A DNA stretch of 54,872 nt from Bacteroidales bacterium UBA1189 (GTDB lineage Bacteria; Bacteroidota; Bacteroidia; Bacteroidales; Bacteroidaceae). The position numbers and the translations under genes are program-made. This document shows, piece by piece, positions 24,537 through 34,400 of this stretch. Within the stretch, counting starts at the first letter, position 1; the number at the start of each line of letters is the position of its first letter. The DNA lies in the NCBI GenBank assembly GCA_002309805.1, contig DBYJ01000030.1, positions 1-54,872 on the forward strand, read 5' to 3'. The notes beneath the pieces were generated by a model. That model had not been told where the DNA came from and did not search any database. It saw only the letters and a program-made list of their open reading frames with translations.

Positions 24537-25793
24537 TCAAACTAATTTATCATAGATGGCACGTATTTTGTAGCCCACCTTCTCCCAAGTGATGGCATCA
24601 ACCTCTTTCTTGCCCTCGTCGCGCAGATAGGTGTAAAGCGAGGGGTTGGTGCAGATGGAGTAAATGGCATCAGCCAGAGCGTGAGTGTCCCAGTAATCGA
24701 CCTTGATGCATTTGTCAAGGATCTCGGCGCAGCCTGACTGTTTGGAGATGATGGAGGGGCAGTTGCACTGCATGGCCTCCAAAGGACTGATACCGAAAGG
24801 CTCAGAAACAGAGGGCATGACATAGACATCGCTGTTCTTGAGGCACTCGTAGACTTGCTTACCACGCATGAAGCCCGGGAAGTGGAAGCGGTCGGCAATA
24901 CCGCGCTCAGCAGCAAGGCGAATCATAGCATTCATCATGTCGCCCGAACCTGCCATACAAAAGCGGACGTTGTGGGTACGCTGGAGTACGAGTGCAGCAG
25001 CTTCAACAAAATACTCAGGACCCTTCTGCATAGTGATGCGCCCAAGGAAGGTAACGAGCTTTTCCTTATCGTCACGAGTGCGCTGGATAGCCTCGTATTC
25101 GGCAGGCAGCGGCTCCACGGCATTATGCATAGTTGTTACCTTGGCGGGGTCTTGATAGTACTTGCTGATAACCGTCTGGCGGGTTAGTTCGCTGACGCAC
25201 ATGATGTGGTCGGCGTGATCCATGCCGTTCTTCTCTATGGCATAGACCGTGGGATTAACGTTGCCGCGGCTACGGTCGAAGTCGGTGGCATGGACGTGGA
25301 TGACGAGCGGTTTACCGCTAACCTGCTTGGCATGAATGCCGGCAGGATAGGTAAGCCAATCGTGGCTATGGATGATGTCGAACTGCTCTTTGCGAGCCAC
25401 GACACCAGCCACAATGCTGTAATTATTGATTTCCTCTTGAAGATTGTCAGGGTAGCGTCCCGAAAACTCCAGGCAACCAAGATCGTTGGTGTTCATGTAG
25501 TTGAAATCGGCATAGATATGGTCGCGGAAATCGAAATAATCCTGCGGATTCATATAGCTGCCGACACGATTCTGCACATGGTTCCAATCGACGTTGCGCC
25601 AGGTGATGGGTACGCTGTTCATGCCGACGATGCGTAGGAACGACTGATCTTCGTCGCCCCAAGGACGGGGTATACAAAAGGTGATTTCCAAGTCGCTCTG
25701 CTTGGCCATGCCCTTGGTCATGCCGTAGCTGGCTGTACCAAGACCTCCACTGATATGAGGAGGAAATTCCCATCCGAACATTAAGACTTTCAT
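24537..25793 (-). CDS. GT4/GT5-like glycosyltransferase, probable glycogen synthase
   Basis: The 418-aa product starts MKVLMFGWEFPPHISGGLG, the nucleotide-sugar synthase start with the GGLG loop. The second Rossmann domain has TFLGRITMQKGPEYFVEAA and SVSEPFGISPLEAMQCN, with the two catalytic-type glutamates of retaining GT-B enzymes. The length is short compared with bacterial GlgA and close to the Bacteroidales glycogen synthase group. It probably extends alpha-1,4-glucan from UDP- or ADP-glucose in the cytoplasm. It is second in the operon, 21 bp after the debranching-enzyme gene and 39 bp before the GH57 gene. Confidence 0.87.
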   Translation of the reverse strand: MKVLMFGWEFPPHISGGLGTASYGMTKGMAKQSDLEITFCIPRPWGDEDQSFLRIVGMNSVPITWRNVDWNHVQNRVGSYMNPQDYFDFRDHIYADFNYMNTNDLGCLEFSGRYPDNLQEEINNYSIVAGVVARKEQFDIIHSHDWLTYPAGIHAKQVSGKPLVIHVHATDFDRSRGNVNPTVYAIEKNGMDHADHIMCVSELTRQTVISKYYQDPAKVTTMHNAVEPLPAEYEAIQRTRDDKEKLVTFLGRITMQKGPEYFVEAAALVLQRTHNVRFCMAGSGDMMNAMIRLAAERGIADRFHFPGFMRGKQVYECLKNSDVYVMPSVSEPFGISPLEAMQCNCPSIISKQSGCAEILDKCIKVDYWDTHALADAIYSICTNPSLYTYLRDEGKKEVDAITWEKVGYKIRAIYDKLV

Positions 25794-25814
25794 CGTTGTG
25801 TCCTCCTTTTATGA

Positions 25815-27761
25815 TTAGATTTGATTATACTTCTTGAGATTGTCGACGGCACGGAGTACTTCTGCCACATTCATAGCAAAGGCTACGGCTCCACGTCCAC
25901 GGAAAGGCGGGTTACCATCGAACATTTCACTAATTGTGCCGATACAATGGGTTTGCATGACATCCTCATAGCCCACAAGCTGCCGCTCGACGAAGCTGAC
26001 GCCGCTGCGCTTATAGATCTTCAGGTAGGCCTCCATATAGAAGCCGCCCAGCCAAGGCCACGCGGTGCCTTGATGATAGGCATAGTCGCGAAGGCTCTGC
26101 ACACCCTGATAGACGGGATTGTAACCAAAGCTCTTGGGGCTGAGGGAACGGAGCCCGCGGGGAGTAAGCAATTCACGCGTGGTGAGATCAAGGACAGCTT
26201 TCTTTTGTGCTTGTGTAAGTGGGCTGTAGTCCAGCGCCACAGCGAAAATCATGTTCGGGCGAACGCTATAGTCGGGGGCAGAACCTTTATCGACATAATC
26301 GAACAGATAGCCATATTCATTAAGGAACACGCGCGTAAAGGAGCTACCGCAGAGCTGAGCAAGGCTGCTGCACTTTTCGGCTGAGCCGGGCTTGCCGACT
26401 TCCTCAAAGACCGAAGCGGCAAACATCAGGGCATTATACCAAAGAGCATTGAATTCCACAATATAGCCTGTGCGAGGAACGACAGGACGTCCGTTGGCCG
26501 TACTGTTCATCCAGGTAACGGATTTCTCTACGCCGTTAGTATAAACAAGGCCGTTCTCATGTACAAACAAGTTGGGGTGCTTACTATGACGCAGGAAATG
26601 CATGATTTTTGTCATCAATTCGCCATAACGTTCCCAACACTCCTGAATGGACGTCTTGGCAGCATACTGCTGCAAGGTCCACATGGCCCAAAGCAGCACG
26701 TCAGGCTGTTCCATCTCGTAAATTTTGCATTCCGAGGGATTACCATCGATGAAGTCATTGATAGCTTCCGAGGCAGTCTGCATAGCGCTATGGAACTGAT
26801 CCAGTTCTCCTGTGGAGAGCGTTAGGCCAGGCAACGAGATGAACATATCGCGGGCACGGCACTTGAACCACGGATAGCCGGCAAGGATATAGTGCTTATT
26901 GCCCTGCACGTTGTGAAACTGATGGGCGGCAATGACGAGGCTATTGTGGAAGGTGTCGCGCGGAGGACGGACATCGTACTCATGCTGGAACATCTGCTTG
27001 AATTGATTGGACTTGGCTTCGCTCACGCCCCCTGAGAACACAATGACGTCGCCCTTCTTCATAGGCACCTCGAAATAGCCAGGAACGTAAAGGTCTTCCG
27101 TGAACTCGTAGCCACGCTCACGTTCCTTGGGATATTCCATGCCGCGATACCAGTCGGGGCGATAAACGAACTCATTTTTACGGTTCAGCTGCATGAACAG
27201 TTCAGGATAGCCTGGGTACATGCAGGTCTTGATGCCGTTATCCACAAGCTGGTAACTCTTGTCGGCCTGCCAATTTTCGTGGGTATATTGACGTACGCTG
27301 CGGAAGGCAAGGAAGGGACGTAGGCGCAGCAAGATAGGAGACGTAGCTTCCAACAGCGTATAGCGGATGAGGATGCGGTTCTCGTGATGAACGAAAGCCT
27401 TTTCCTTCTTCAGCTTCACGCCGCCCACACGATAGATGGTAGTAGGTACGCGCTCCCAAGTGAACTCGCGGATGTACTTGTGTCCCATTGGCGAGAAAAC
27501 ATTGCCTTGATACTTATGGAGACCGAGGTTGAACTCTGCCCCATGCTGCACAACCGTCTCGTCCAGCGAACTCAGCAGCACGTGATTCTCGTCGTCCAGA
27601 TTGGGAACAGGAAGGACCAACAAGCCATGATACTTGCGGGTGTTGCAATCGACGATGGTCGAGCAATGGTAGGCGCCCGACCGGTTAGTCCGGAGGATCT
27701 CACGCGGCAGCGATTCCTCCAGATTTATCATCAGTGGTTTTTCGAATCGTAAATATCCCAT
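25815..27761 (-). CDS. Glycogen debranching enzyme (amylo-alpha-1,6-glucosidase)
   Basis: The 648-aa protein is read from the ATG at 27761 (MGYLRFEKPLMINLEESLPR). The frame is open to 27830, but the upstream 23 codons cross the promoter. The N-terminal beta domain holds REILRTNRSGAYHCSTIVDCNTRKYHGLLV. The C-terminal (alpha/alpha)6 barrel holds WFKCRARDMFISLPGL, GRPVVPRTGYIVEFNALWYNA (the glutamate region) and YHQGTAWPWLGGFYMEAY, all typical of the bacterial/archaeal amylo-alpha-1,6-glucosidase family. It removes branch stubs from glycogen in the cytoplasm. It leads the operon with glycogen synthase and GH57 amylase. Confidence 0.9.
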   Translation of the reverse strand: MGYLRFEKPLMINLEESLPREILRTNRSGAYHCSTIVDCNTRKYHGLLVLPVPNLDDENHVLLSSLDETVVQHGAEFNLGLHKYQGNVFSPMGHKYIREFTWERVPTTIYRVGGVKLKKEKAFVHHENRILIRYTLLEATSPILLRLRPFLAFRSVRQYTHENWQADKSYQLVDNGIKTCMYPGYPELFMQLNRKNEFVYRPDWYRGMEYPKERERGYEFTEDLYVPGYFEVPMKKGDVIVFSGGVSEAKSNQFKQMFQHEYDVRPPRDTFHNSLVIAAHQFHNVQGNKHYILAGYPWFKCRARDMFISLPGLTLSTGELDQFHSAMQTASEAINDFIDGNPSECKIYEMEQPDVLLWAMWTLQQYAAKTSIQECWERYGELMTKIMHFLRHSKHPNLFVHENGLVYTNGVEKSVTWMNSTANGRPVVPRTGYIVEFNALWYNALMFAASVFEEVGKPGSAEKCSSLAQLCGSSFTRVFLNEYGYLFDYVDKGSAPDYSVRPNMIFAVALDYSPLTQAQKKAVLDLTTRELLTPRGLRSLSPKSFGYNPVYQGVQSLRDYAYHQGTAWPWLGGFYMEAYLKIYKRSGVSFVERQLVGYEDVMQTHCIGTISEMFDGNPPFRGRGAVAFAMNVAEVLRAVDNLKKYNQI

Positions 27762-27800
27762 AGTGCTTTGGTATGATAATGATTTTTCTGTATTAGCAGC

Positions 27801-27831
27801 CAAAGTTACTTTGCATTTTCCTATTTTCAAA
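27801..27831 (-). promoter_or_regulatory. Promoter of the glycogen operon
   Basis: On the minus strand: TTTG (27831-27828), 19 bp, TAACTTTG (27808-27801). The expected start is near 27795, giving a leader of about 34 nt to the ATG at 27761. Confidence 0.65.
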
Positions 27832-27887
27832 GTTTTATCAGTATTTTTTTGCTGTTATGCAGAAAAAAACAGCTCAAAGGGCAGGTT

Positions 27888-27921
27888 TTTGCATAAAATC
27901 CAAAGAAAAGTATTACCTTTG
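27888..27921 (+). promoter_or_regulatory. Promoter of the NfnAB-like gene
   Basis: -7 box TACCTTTG at 27914-27921, with TTTG at 27888-27891 (22-bp gap, slightly long). It diverges from the glycogen promoter across about 60 bp of AT-rich sequence. Confidence 0.5.
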
Positions 27922-27948
27922 CCGCGAATTTTCAAATAACAGAACCCT

Positions 27949-30333
27949 ATGTCGTTTCAGATTGTTTCCAAACAGGCTTTTTCAGAGAAAGTATTCAAAC
28001 TCGAAGTTGAGGCACCCTTAATAGCCCGTAGCCGTAAGGCCGGACATTTCGTTATCATCCGAACCCATGAAAAAGGCGAGCGTATCCCCCTGACTATTGC
28101 AGAGGCTGATGTGCAGCGCGGCACAATTACGTTAGTCGTGCAAAAGATTGGCGTCAGCACCACACGCTTGTGTGACATGAATGTAGGTGACGCGCTTGCA
28201 GACGTAGTTGGCCCTCTTGGTCAGGCTACGCATATTGAGAAGTTCGGCACCGTCGTATGCGCTGGAGGTGGAGTGGGTGTTGCCCCCATGCTGCCCATCA
28301 TCCAAGCATTGAAGGCTGCCGGAAACCGCGTTGTCAGCGTGTTGGCCGGACGAACAAAGGAACTAATTATTCTGGAAGAGGAAGTGCGTCGCAGTTCAGA
28401 CGATGTCATCATCATGACCGACGACGGCTCCTATGGCGACAAGGGCGTTGTAACCGTAGGCATTGAACGTGTCATTCAACGCGAAAAAGTTGACAAGTGC
28501 TTTGCCATTGGCCCTACAATTATGATGAAATTCTGCTGCCTTCTGACACAGAAATACGACATCCCTACAGATGTATCCCTCAACACCATTATGGTAGATG
28601 GAACGGGCATGTGTGGAGCCTGCCGCGTCAGCGTGGGCGGGCAGACCAAGTTCGTCTGCGTCGATGGTCCTGAGTTCGATGGCCATCAGGTTGATTGGGA
28701 CGGCATGATGAAACGCATGGGCTCTTTCAAAGCAGAGGAAGTGGAAGCGTTTGAGAAATATCAAAGTCAACAAGTCAACAAGTCAACAAGTCAACAGGTT
28801 AAAACAAATAGAAATGCTGACAGCATCCAGCATGCTGACTCGTTGGATGCTGGACTTACTGACCTTGAGGAGCTATTGGATAGAACGGCTCCCTGGCGCG
28901 AGGAACTGCGCAAATCGATGAAGGCAAAGGAACGCACGGCTATTGAGCGTTGCCCGATGAACGAGCTCGATCCCGTATATCGCGCCACCACCCGCACCGA
29001 GGAAGTCAATACAGGCTACACACCCGAGCAGGCTGTCCGCGAAGCACATCGTTGCCTCGATTGCGCTAACCCCACCTGCATGGAGGGCTGCCCCGTTGCC
29101 ATCGAAATCCCGTCCTTTATTAAGAACATCGAGCGTGGTCATTTCCTCGATGCAGCACGCGTACTCAAATACACTTCGTCTCTGCCTGCCGTCTGTGGAC
29201 GTGTCTGCCCGCAGGAGAAGCAATGCGAGAGCCGTTGCATCCATCTGAAAATGGGAGGAAAGCCTGTGGCTATCGGCAATTTGGAGCGTTTTGCCGCCGA
29301 TTACGAACGTGAATCAGGTCAGATTTCTCTGCCAAAGCTGGCACCGAAGAACGGGCGCCGCGTAGCTGTCGTCGGCTCAGGCCCTGCCGGATTGACCTTT
29401 GCTGGCGATATGGCTAAACTAGGTTACGACGTTACCGTCTTTGAGGCGCTCCACGAGATAGGTGGCGTGCTCAAGTACGGAATTCCTGAATTCCGCCTCC
29501 CCAACCGCATCGTCGATGTCGAAATCAGCCAGCTGGAGAAGATGGGGGTTACCTTCGTGAAAGACTGCCTCGTCGGAAAGACCATCCGTGTGGAGCAATT
29601 GCAGGCCGAAGGCTATGCCGGCATTTTCGTCGCTACGGGTGCCGGACTGCCCAATTTCATGAACATTCCAGGCGAAAACAGCGTGGGCGTCATGTCCAGC
29701 AATGAATATCTCACCCGCATCAACCTCATGGACGCTTCCAACCCCGACACCGATACCCCCATCACCCCTGCTCGTCGCGTTATGGTGGTAGGCGGAGGCA
29801 ATACGGCTATGGACTCCTGCCGCACAGCCAAGCGCCTTGGCGCAGAACGCGTCACCATTGTCTATCGTCGTAGCGAAGCCGAGATGCCAGCTCGTCTGGA
29901 GGAGGTCAAGCACGCTAAGGAAGAGGGTATTGAATTCCTTACGCTCCACAATCCGCTGGAGTATATTGCCGATGAAAAAGGCCTTGTCCGTCAGGTCATT
30001 CTCCAGAAGATGACACTTGGAGAGCCCGATGCCTCTGGACGTCGCAGCCCTGTTCCCATGACGAATGCCGACGGCACTCCTGCTACCATAACGATGGACA
30101 TTGACCTCGCAGTTGTTGCCGTGGGAGTCAGCCCCAATCCTATCGTGCCGAAATCCGTTCCTGGGCTTGAGTTGGGCCGCAAGAACACTATTGCCGTCAA
30201 CGAGCAGATGCAGTCCAGCATCCCCACCCTCTTTGCCGGAGGCGACATAGTCCGAGGTGGAGCTACCGTCATCCTTGCTATGGGCGACGGCCGCCGTGCT
30301 GCTGCTGCCATGCACGAGATGCTGGCGAAATAG
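27949..30333 (+). CDS. NfnAB-like NAD(P)H:ferredoxin oxidoreductase / GltD-type fusion
   Basis: This 794-aa fusion has an N-terminal FAD/NAD module (about 1-265) of the dihydroorotate dehydrogenase electron-transfer/NfnA type: ERIPLTIAEAD, GGGVGVAPMLPI and a 2Fe-2S Cys set DGTGMCGACRVSVGGQTKFVC. A linker at about 272-300 follows, part of it coded by an 8-bp repeat. The C-terminal part (about 300-794) is GltD/NfnB-like: CLDCANPTCMEGCPV, CGRVCPQEKQCESRC, dinucleotide motifs VVGSGPAGLTFAGD and VVGGGNTAMDSCRTAKRLG, and the LFAGGDIVRGGATVILAMGDG ending. NfnAB couples NADH, NADPH and ferredoxin in anaerobes; this fused form is widespread in Bacteroidales and usually annotated as a bifunctional DHOD-B/glutamate synthase. 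It is likely cytoplasmic. Confidence 0.9.
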   Translation: MSFQIVSKQAFSEKVFKLEVEAPLIARSRKAGHFVIIRTHEKGERIPLTIAEADVQRGTITLVVQKIGVSTTRLCDMNVGDALADVVGPLGQATHIEKFGTVVCAGGGVGVAPMLPIIQALKAAGNRVVSVLAGRTKELIILEEEVRRSSDDVIIMTDDGSYGDKGVVTVGIERVIQREKVDKCFAIGPTIMMKFCCLLTQKYDIPTDVSLNTIMVDGTGMCGACRVSVGGQTKFVCVDGPEFDGHQVDWDGMMKRMGSFKAEEVEAFEKYQSQQVNKSTSQQVKTNRNADSIQHADSLDAGLTDLEELLDRTAPWREELRKSMKAKERTAIERCPMNELDPVYRATTRTEEVNTGYTPEQAVREAHRCLDCANPTCMEGCPVAIEIPSFIKNIERGHFLDAARVLKYTSSLPAVCGRVCPQEKQCESRCIHLKMGGKPVAIGNLERFAADYERESGQISLPKLAPKNGRRVAVVGSGPAGLTFAGDMAKLGYDVTVFEALHEIGGVLKYGIPEFRLPNRIVDVEISQLEKMGVTFVKDCLVGKTIRVEQLQAEGYAGIFVATGAGLPNFMNIPGENSVGVMSSNEYLTRINLMDASNPDTDTPITPARRVMVVGGGNTAMDSCRTAKRLGAERVTIVYRRSEAEMPARLEEVKHAKEEGIEFLTLHNPLEYIADEKGLVRQVILQKMTLGEPDASGRRSPVPMTNADGTPATITMDIDLAVVAVGVSPNPIVPKSVPGLELGRKNTIAVNEQMQSSIPTLFAGGDIVRGGATVILAMGDGRRAAAAMHEMLAK
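28766..28797 (+). repeat. In-frame GTCAACAA tandem repeat, four units
   Basis: Three perfect 8-bp units and a fourth ending in G, at the seam between the NfnA-like and NfnB-like halves. They encode a Gln/Ser/Thr/Asn/Lys linker. Near-perfect unit identity suggests recent expansion. Confidence 0.92.
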
Positions 30334-30415
30334 CCCGCTAAAGACACACAACGCACATTTAACTTTCGGAAGTATCTAAGTGCTTGATTTGGAGTGCCAC
30401 TTTGCGTAAAAATGC

Positions 30416-30492
30416 GGAGTGGTACTCCTGATTTTACAGGAAAATACGGAGTACTACTCCCGATTTTACAAGAAAAAACGGAGTGTCACTCC
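30416..30492. repeat. Three 32-bp tandem units, each with a GGAGT/ACTCC palindrome
   Basis: GGAGTGGTACTCC (30416), GGAGTACTACTCC (30448) and GGAGTGTCACTCC (30480) lie exactly 32 bp apart, with a shared TGATTTTACA-type spacer. The palindrome arms are kept while the three central bases vary, which points to selection for the hairpin. A degenerate fourth copy begins at 30391. Confidence 0.85.
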
Positions 30493-30875
30493 TGATTTTT
30501 CTTCAAAAAACACAAATAGTTTTTCTCCACATGTATTACCATTTGTTATCCAAAGAATAATTCATGACAAATTCGTGAATAATTCATGGTAATTCGTGTT
30601 AACAATATCCGTTTTTGTTTTTATTCCTTACTTCCACCAGCGAACGAACCTCTGCTTTTCCTCTGTTTTTGACATATTTCACCGATTTTCGTTGCTCGGC
30701 AAAAAACAATCATTAGCTTTAAGAGAATCAATCTCTGCTTTAACGTGAATTCGGTATAAAAAGGCTGCTCAGAACGGATGGAGCAGCAAGAGCAAAAGAG
30801 CGCAAAAAAAGGAACTATGGCTTATGCAAAAGCATGAAAGCACAACTTTTGGGAGGAACAGCAACCCGAAAGTGG

Positions 30876-30927
30876 CTCGCAAACTCTCGCAAACCGACAC
30901 TAGTCATAGCGTGCGAGGGTTTGCGAT
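30876..30927. promoter_or_regulatory. Paired CTCGCAA inverted repeat, copy A
   Basis: CTCGCAA at 30876 and 30886 (10 bp apart) faces TGCGAG at 30912 and TTGCGAT at 30921 (10 bp spacing if the first is taken from 30911), across an 18-bp gap. It ends 8 bp before the -33 box of the downstream promoter. A matching structure lies at 41394-41444. Confidence 0.7.
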
Positions 30928-30935
30928 AGATTGCA

Positions 30936-30967
30936 TTTGCAGCGCATAAAACAACGTTTTATTTTTG
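30936..30967 (+). promoter_or_regulatory. Promoter of the GLUG/cohesin-like cluster
   Basis: TTTG at 30936-30939, 20 bp, TATTTTTG at 30960-30967, giving a leader of about 30 nt to the small gene at 31005. Confidence 0.6.
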
Positions 30968-31004
30968 CGGCGAAAAAAAGTATTAACCATTAAATAATGA
31001 AATT

Positions 31005-31124
31005 ATGGAACAAAATTCTAATTACCGTAACGGAGAAAAACCAACATTACCTCCTGCACCCACAGGCCCTAAAAAACCTTCGCTCCCTCCTGTACCCACT
31101 CCCGAACCTGTTAAAATACAATAA
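31005..31124 (+). CDS. Small Pro-rich protein (39 aa)
   Basis: The frame ATG 31005 to TAA 31122-31124 encodes MEQNSNYRNGEKPTLPPAP and continues with a second PSLPPVPTPEP block. The two PPxP blocks, a good A-rich leader and a consensus promoter 38 bp upstream support translation. No family is recognised and there is no signal peptide. Similar tiny proteins often sit next to surface-protein genes in Bacteroidales; it could also be a leader peptide for the cluster. Confidence 0.5.
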   Translation: MEQNSNYRNGEKPTLPPAPTGPKKPSLPPVPTPEPVKIQ

Positions 31125-31174
31125 AAGGTCAAACATATTAAAAACAAATCATTATTCATCAAAATCAAGTAATT

Positions 31175-31396
31175 ATGAAACCAATCATCGAAAGCATCCC
31201 GTTTTACCCTTACAGAAAAGTAATTATTAACAACTGCGAATATCGTATCGAAAGATATGATGTTGTCAAAAAACAATGGGTTACTCTACAAGATTTCTAT
31301 ACAGACGAGGCAGCATGTCAATCCGCCATAGACGAATATAACATAGAAAGTGGCCTTGTTAAAGAAACATACATTGTCGGTTATACAAATGATTAA
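31175..31396 (+). CDS. Small hypothetical protein (73 aa)
   Basis: The frame starts MKPIIESIPFYPYRKVIINN and contains alternating strands (CEYRIERYDVVKKQWVTLQD) and a short helix (DEAACQSAIDEYNIESG). The composition is protein-like, without signal peptide or membrane segment. It begins 50 bp after the 39-aa gene and ends 4 bp before the large secreted protein gene, so all three are probably one transcript. I do not recognise a family. Confidence 0.65.
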   Translation: MKPIIESIPFYPYRKVIINNCEYRIERYDVVKKQWVTLQDFYTDEAACQSAIDEYNIESGLVKETYIVGYTND

Positions 31397-31400
31397 TATC

Positions 31401-34400
31401 ATGAAAAGAAATGTATTGTTGTTTGTCGTTGGTATACTCTGCTCGACGGCAGTGTTCGCACAGTTCAGCGGTTCGGGAAACGGAACTGAAAGTGACCCGT
31501 TCCTCATCTTCAACGAGACGCAGCTCTCGCAGGTTAAGAACTTCCTCAATCAGGAAGACGTCTATTTCACCTTGATGAAAGACCTTGACATTTCCAATTG
31601 GATCAATGAAAACAATCCCTCGCAGGGATGGGTATCCATTGGCATTGAGTCCACACCATTCAAGGGACACTTCAATGGAAATGGGAAAACCATCAGCGGC
31701 GTTTACATCAACCGGCCCACTACGCAGTACATCGGCTTCTTCGGCTATGTCAGCGGGGCGGAAATTCAAAACCTCTATCTCATTGGCACCACCATTACTG
31801 GTGCCAAGTTTGTGGGAACTCTGGCTGGCTACATGGAGAACGCTACCGTCAGCAACTGCGACGCTACCATGACACTCGTCAAGAGTCTCGACACGGATGC
31901 CGGCGGTTTGGTGGGCAAGGCTACGAATGTCCCCTTTATATCTTGCGACTATACAGGTGTTGTCAACGCCGTTGACATGACGGCGGGAGGCATTGTCGGC
32001 TGGGCAGCCGGAGGCGTTACGTTCAGCGGATGTACGCTGACGGGCGACGTGGATGCTGCAGGACGTATCGGCGGCATGGTCGGCGCTATGGATGGAGAAG
32101 GCAGCCTATCGAACTGTACTGTCGAGGGAACACTCACGGGAACATACGAGGTGGGTGGCATGGTCGGCTCGCTGCGCTCCGGCTCTTCTTGCACATTCTA
32201 CTCCAACTACCACGAGGGTGAAATCACTAATACGGGCGACTACACAGGCGGCTTGGTTGGGGTTAGCAACGGCAGCTGCATCAATTCGATGACTGATTGT
32301 AGCCATTTCGGAAAAATAACGGGCCAGTCGTTTGTAGGCGGTCTTGTGGGAGCAATATTGGATGCAGAAGAAGTGCCTGAATACTACTTAAGTAGCTCAA
32401 GTGAGACAAACAATAAAAACGAAGGTCCATTTCCTCCTGCATCCTATGAGAGTGGAACGACATCCGATGCTAAGCCTATCAACAACTGTGTGGCAATCGG
32501 CAATATCACTGGCGCGAACAATGTGGGAGGTTTGATTGGACAAGACTTGGCTGCTAAAAAGTATGCATTTGTAAAATCAGGCCAGAGTAATAACAACGGA
32601 AGTTATGGCAATAGAGGTACCAGCCGTTCTTTATGGCGCAACGGTGTTCGTGTTGAATGGAGTTATTATTATTTCACTCCCGTTGATAAAATCAATATCA
32701 CTGCCATTGCCCTTTCCAACAGCTACTACTCTGGCAATATCCACGGTACTGAGAATGTAGGCGGACTCGTGGGTTATAAGGAAGCTGGCAGTGTGACCAA
32801 CTGCTACTCTTATGCCACGTTGGTGGAAGGTAGAACTCATGTGGGTGGACTGATTGGCCAAATGCAAGGAACAGAGGTCGGTCAGATTCTTACCCTTCAG
32901 GCCAACGCCTCCATCAATACCACCATCAGCGCCACCACCGCCAACGTCGGCCGAATCTATGGCACAAAAGGTAATGACTACTGCACCATCGGCGCTATGG
33001 GTTCCTCGCAGGGTAACCGCGCACTGACACAGACAAAGGTCTTGCTATGCGGTGTATTGCAAGAGGTGACGGACGACTTCCAGAACGGCAGTAGCATGGG
33101 ACCGACGGAGCTTCGGCTGAAAGCAACCTACGTGGCCTCCGGCTGGGACTTCGAGAACGATTGGACCATGCTTGAGACGGAGTGCTTCCCCTACAAGCGC
33201 TATCAAGCCGCTCCACCCGTCATCGAATCGAATCTGGTCTCGCAAGCCACCTCTATCACGGGCAAGAGCGTCAACAATGGTAGGGTAACCTTATATTATA
33301 AGGATAATGAACCTATGGTCTGCGAATCGGATAATCAACAATGGACATTCGAAACCGAGCCCTTGCAGTCGGGCGCAGCTGTTCAGCTCTATACCTACGC
33401 TGTAGGCATGACGCCCTCGTACTTCTCCATCACCACCGTAGGCTATCCGGGCAGCGGTACGCCTGACGACCCCTATCGCGTCTATACGGCAGCCGACCTG
33501 CAGGGCGTCTATAAAACGGGTTACTACAAGATGATGAACGACATCGACCTGACAGAATGGATTGCAGAGAACAACCCGACAGGCGGCTGGGTCTCCATCG
33601 GTCGCAACAGTGGCGAAGCCACCTACTTCGACGGCGACGGCCACACTGTGACGGGTCTCTGGGTGGAATCGACAGATGACTACACTGGCCTCTTCTCCAA
33701 CTACTCCACCGGCGAAATCTCGAACCTCACCGTCCGCATCGCCGAAGGCAAGAAGGTGAAAGGCGGCGACTACACGGGCGGTCTCATCGGACGTAATGCC
33801 AACGGTAAGATTGAGAACTGCGCCGTCTATGGCAAGGTGGAAGGAACGCTGCACGTGGGCGGCATAGCCGGTATCGTGGAACACAGCAATCAGACAAGCC
33901 TCAACTTCGAGGGTACAGTCAGCACGAACGCAAGCAATGCCTTTGCCGGCGGTATCGTCGGTTACTCACCCTCGACGCTGGGCACATCTACATTCAACCG
34001 ATGTGAGGCAATAGCTACCGTGAACGCCACAGGCACAGCCTCCTGTGTAGGCGGTGTAGCTGGAGCAATCTATGGCGGAACCATGGAGAAATGCCATGCC
34101 GAGACGTCACTGACCGTTACAGGCGCCGACAGCTATGTAGGTGGTCTGGTCGGCTGGAGCAGCTTCGCCATCGGCAGCAGCTATACGACAGGTTCATTGA
34201 CGGCTTCCGGCAGCAACAGTTACACGGGCGGCCTCGTGGGCTGGAGCGAGGGCCCTGTAAGCAACTGCTATAGCATGGCCACAACGACGGGCACACAATA
34301 CACGGGTGGCCTAGTGGGCTATGCCAAATCATCAACCATCGACAAATGCTTCGCCCGCGGCGATGTCTATGGCGTACTCTATGGCGCCGGACTGGTTGCC

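Larger units (their letters stand above)
30334..31004. other. Gene-free region with tandem hairpins and a promoter
   Basis: These 671 bp hold no credible gene. They contain three 32-bp tandem hairpin units (30416-30492), a paired CTCGCAA inverted repeat (30876-30927) and a promoter (30936-30967) for the secreted-protein cluster. The stretch 30500-30860 shows only AT-rich sequence with no structure I can name. Confidence 0.75.

Noticed and set aside
30416..30492. CRISPR-like array
   Set aside because: The unit repeats along its whole 32 bp, with no unique spacers, and there are no cas genes. The 22-bp array at 37780 fails for the same reason.
31350..31400. Upstream start of the GLUG protein at 31350
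   Set aside because: The extra 17 codons overlap the 73-aa gene and would hide the clear signal peptide that starts at 31401.
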